A stretch of DNA of 6,660 nucleotides from an uncultured Bacilli bacterium (lineage in GTDB: Bacteria; Bacillota_I; Bacilli_A; ML615J-28; CAG-698). The notes under the pieces were generated by a model. That model did no database searches, was not told the origin of the DNA, and saw only the letters and a list, made by a program, of their open reading frames with translations. Made by a program: the position numbers and the translations under genes. This document shows, piece by piece, positions 6,075 to 6,660 of the stretch. Positions within the stretch are counted from its first letter, which is position 1. Every line of letters starts with the position of its first letter. The stretch is taken from positions 1-6,660 of the forward strand of contig CANQJU010000062.1 in NCBI GenBank assembly GCA_947624315.1. The letters run 5' to 3'.

Positions 6075-6660
6075 ATGAGTAATTTTAAAGAACAATTTCA
6101 AAAGATATGTAGTGATGCTCGTTTAGTTGGAGCTAATATGGTAATTGTTAAAGATGATAAGATTGTTGAAAATGAGTGCTATGGTTATGCTTCTTTAGAG
6201 CAAAACAAAAAGACACAATTAGATACTGTCTATCGTATTGCCTCTATTTCGAAAACAATAGGTGCAATTGGTGTTATGCAACTATATGAAGAAGGTAAAT
6301 TAGATTTGGATAAAGATATTAGTGAATATTTTGGATTCGAGATTCGTAATCCTAAATTTAAAGATATTCCAATTACTCCTAAAATGCTAATGATGCAAAT
6401 ATCTAGTATTACTGATGGATATGATGATGAAGATCCTGGTGAAGATGATCCAAGACTAGGTTATAATGGAGTTAATGGAACAAACTGGGATGTTTCCATT
6501 AAAGATTTATTAGATCCTAATGGTAAATATTATACTCCATTAACATATTCAGATTATGCTCCAGGAACACATTTCATATATTCTAATTTTGGATGTGGTT
6601 TAATGGCATGTTTGGTTGAAATTGTTAGTGGTGAGTATTATGTTGATTATATGATTAAAC
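6075..6660 (+). CDS. Beta-lactamase-fold serine hydrolase, N-terminal part (3' end outside window)
   Basis: Member of the class C beta-lactamase/penicillin-binding-like serine hydrolase family (the fold of esterases, D-aminopeptidases and PBP4*-type proteins). 195 residues are visible and the frame is open to the window end. RIASISKT gives the SxxK motif with nucleophile Ser57 and Lys60; the helix IGVMQLYEEGKLDLDKDI follows, as is typical. The second motif, YxN, is Tyr169-Ser170-Asn171. The third (K/H-T/S-G) would lie beyond the window. The loop usually reading HTSG is MQISS (107-111) here, and it is followed by an acidic stretch (Asp114 to Asp125). No signal peptide is seen at the N-terminus (MSNFKEQFQK), so it is probably cytosolic unless anchored later. 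It has its own promoter and a good ribosome site. The substrate cannot be inferred; antibiotic resistance should not be assumed. Confidence 0.88.
   Translation, partial: MSNFKEQFQKICSDARLVGANMVIVKDDKIVENECYGYASLEQNKKTQLDTVYRIASISKTIGAIGVMQLYEEGKLDLDKDISEYFGFEIRNPKFKDIPITPKMLMMQISSITDGYDDEDPGEDDPRLGYNGVNGTNWDVSIKDLLDPNGKYYTPLTYSDYAPGTHFIYSNFGCGLMACLVEIVSGEYYVDYMIK

Noticed and set aside
1..6660. CRISPR array, tRNA/rRNA gene, insertion sequence, riboswitch or toxin-antitoxin module
   Set aside because: I saw no spaced direct repeats, no tRNA-like cloverleaf or rRNA stretch, no transposase or terminal inverted repeats, and the leaders are too short for a riboswitch; the window is almost fully accounted for by six genes.
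6075..6660. Calling the last gene an antibiotic-resistance beta-lactamase
   Set aside because: Only the SxxK and YxN motifs of a very broad serine hydrolase fold are visible, the C-terminus is missing, and there is no signal peptide.

Overview
The window is AT-rich DNA from a low-GC Gram-positive-type bacterium, most likely Bacilli/Erysipelotrichia or a Mollicutes relative. The reasons are strong AGGAGG-type ribosome sites, sigma-A-like TGN-TATAAT promoters, two lipoproteins with Firmicutes-style lipoboxes, and AT-ending codons. Tryptophan is encoded by TGG and the complete genes end in TAA or TAG. Nothing requires the mycoplasma code in which TGA is Trp, but no gene here ends in TGA, so the code is not proved. 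I cannot name a genus.

Layout. (1) 1-648, plus strand: the 3' part of pyruvate kinase, followed by a hairpin/T-run terminator. (2) 705-1661, plus: a stand-alone glutamate formiminotransferase (FtcD N-terminal type), with no visible promoter of its own and no histidine-degradation genes in view. (3) 1714-2958, plus: a cytosolic-looking M28 zinc aminopeptidase with a PA insert, driven by a near-consensus promoter. (4) 2959-2981: a hairpin shared as a terminator by the two converging transcription units. (5) 5907 down to 2980, minus: a two-gene operon of HtrA/DegP-like lipoproteins. (6) 6075-6660, plus: the 5' part of a beta-lactamase-fold serine hydrolase, transcribed divergently from the operon and cut by the window end.

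The most interesting part is the minus-strand operon. Both products have a lipoprotein signal with Cys20, two Ig-like (Big_2-type) domains and a trypsin-like HtrA domain. The promoter-proximal one (551 aa) keeps a C-terminal PDZ domain, but its catalytic His is Lys284 and its catalytic Ser is Asn399 (GSNGGP instead of GNSGGP), so it looks like a pseudoprotease. It also carries an acidic DxDGD-type insert in the loop that corresponds to the HtrA sensor loop L3. The downstream one (420 aa) has an intact His268/Asp299/Ser374 triad but no PDZ domain. The stop codon of the first abuts the Shine-Dalgarno of the second, so they are probably made together. My inference is a split HtrA: a dead, PDZ-bearing regulatory or substrate-binding subunit paired with a live, PDZ-less protease on the outer face of the membrane.

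The three promoters that can be read (M28 gene, HtrA operon, serine hydrolase) share an extended -10 and nearly the same distance (20-21 nt) from -10 to ATG, giving very short leaders. The pyk, ftcD and M28 genes look like ordinary housekeeping or salvage genes.
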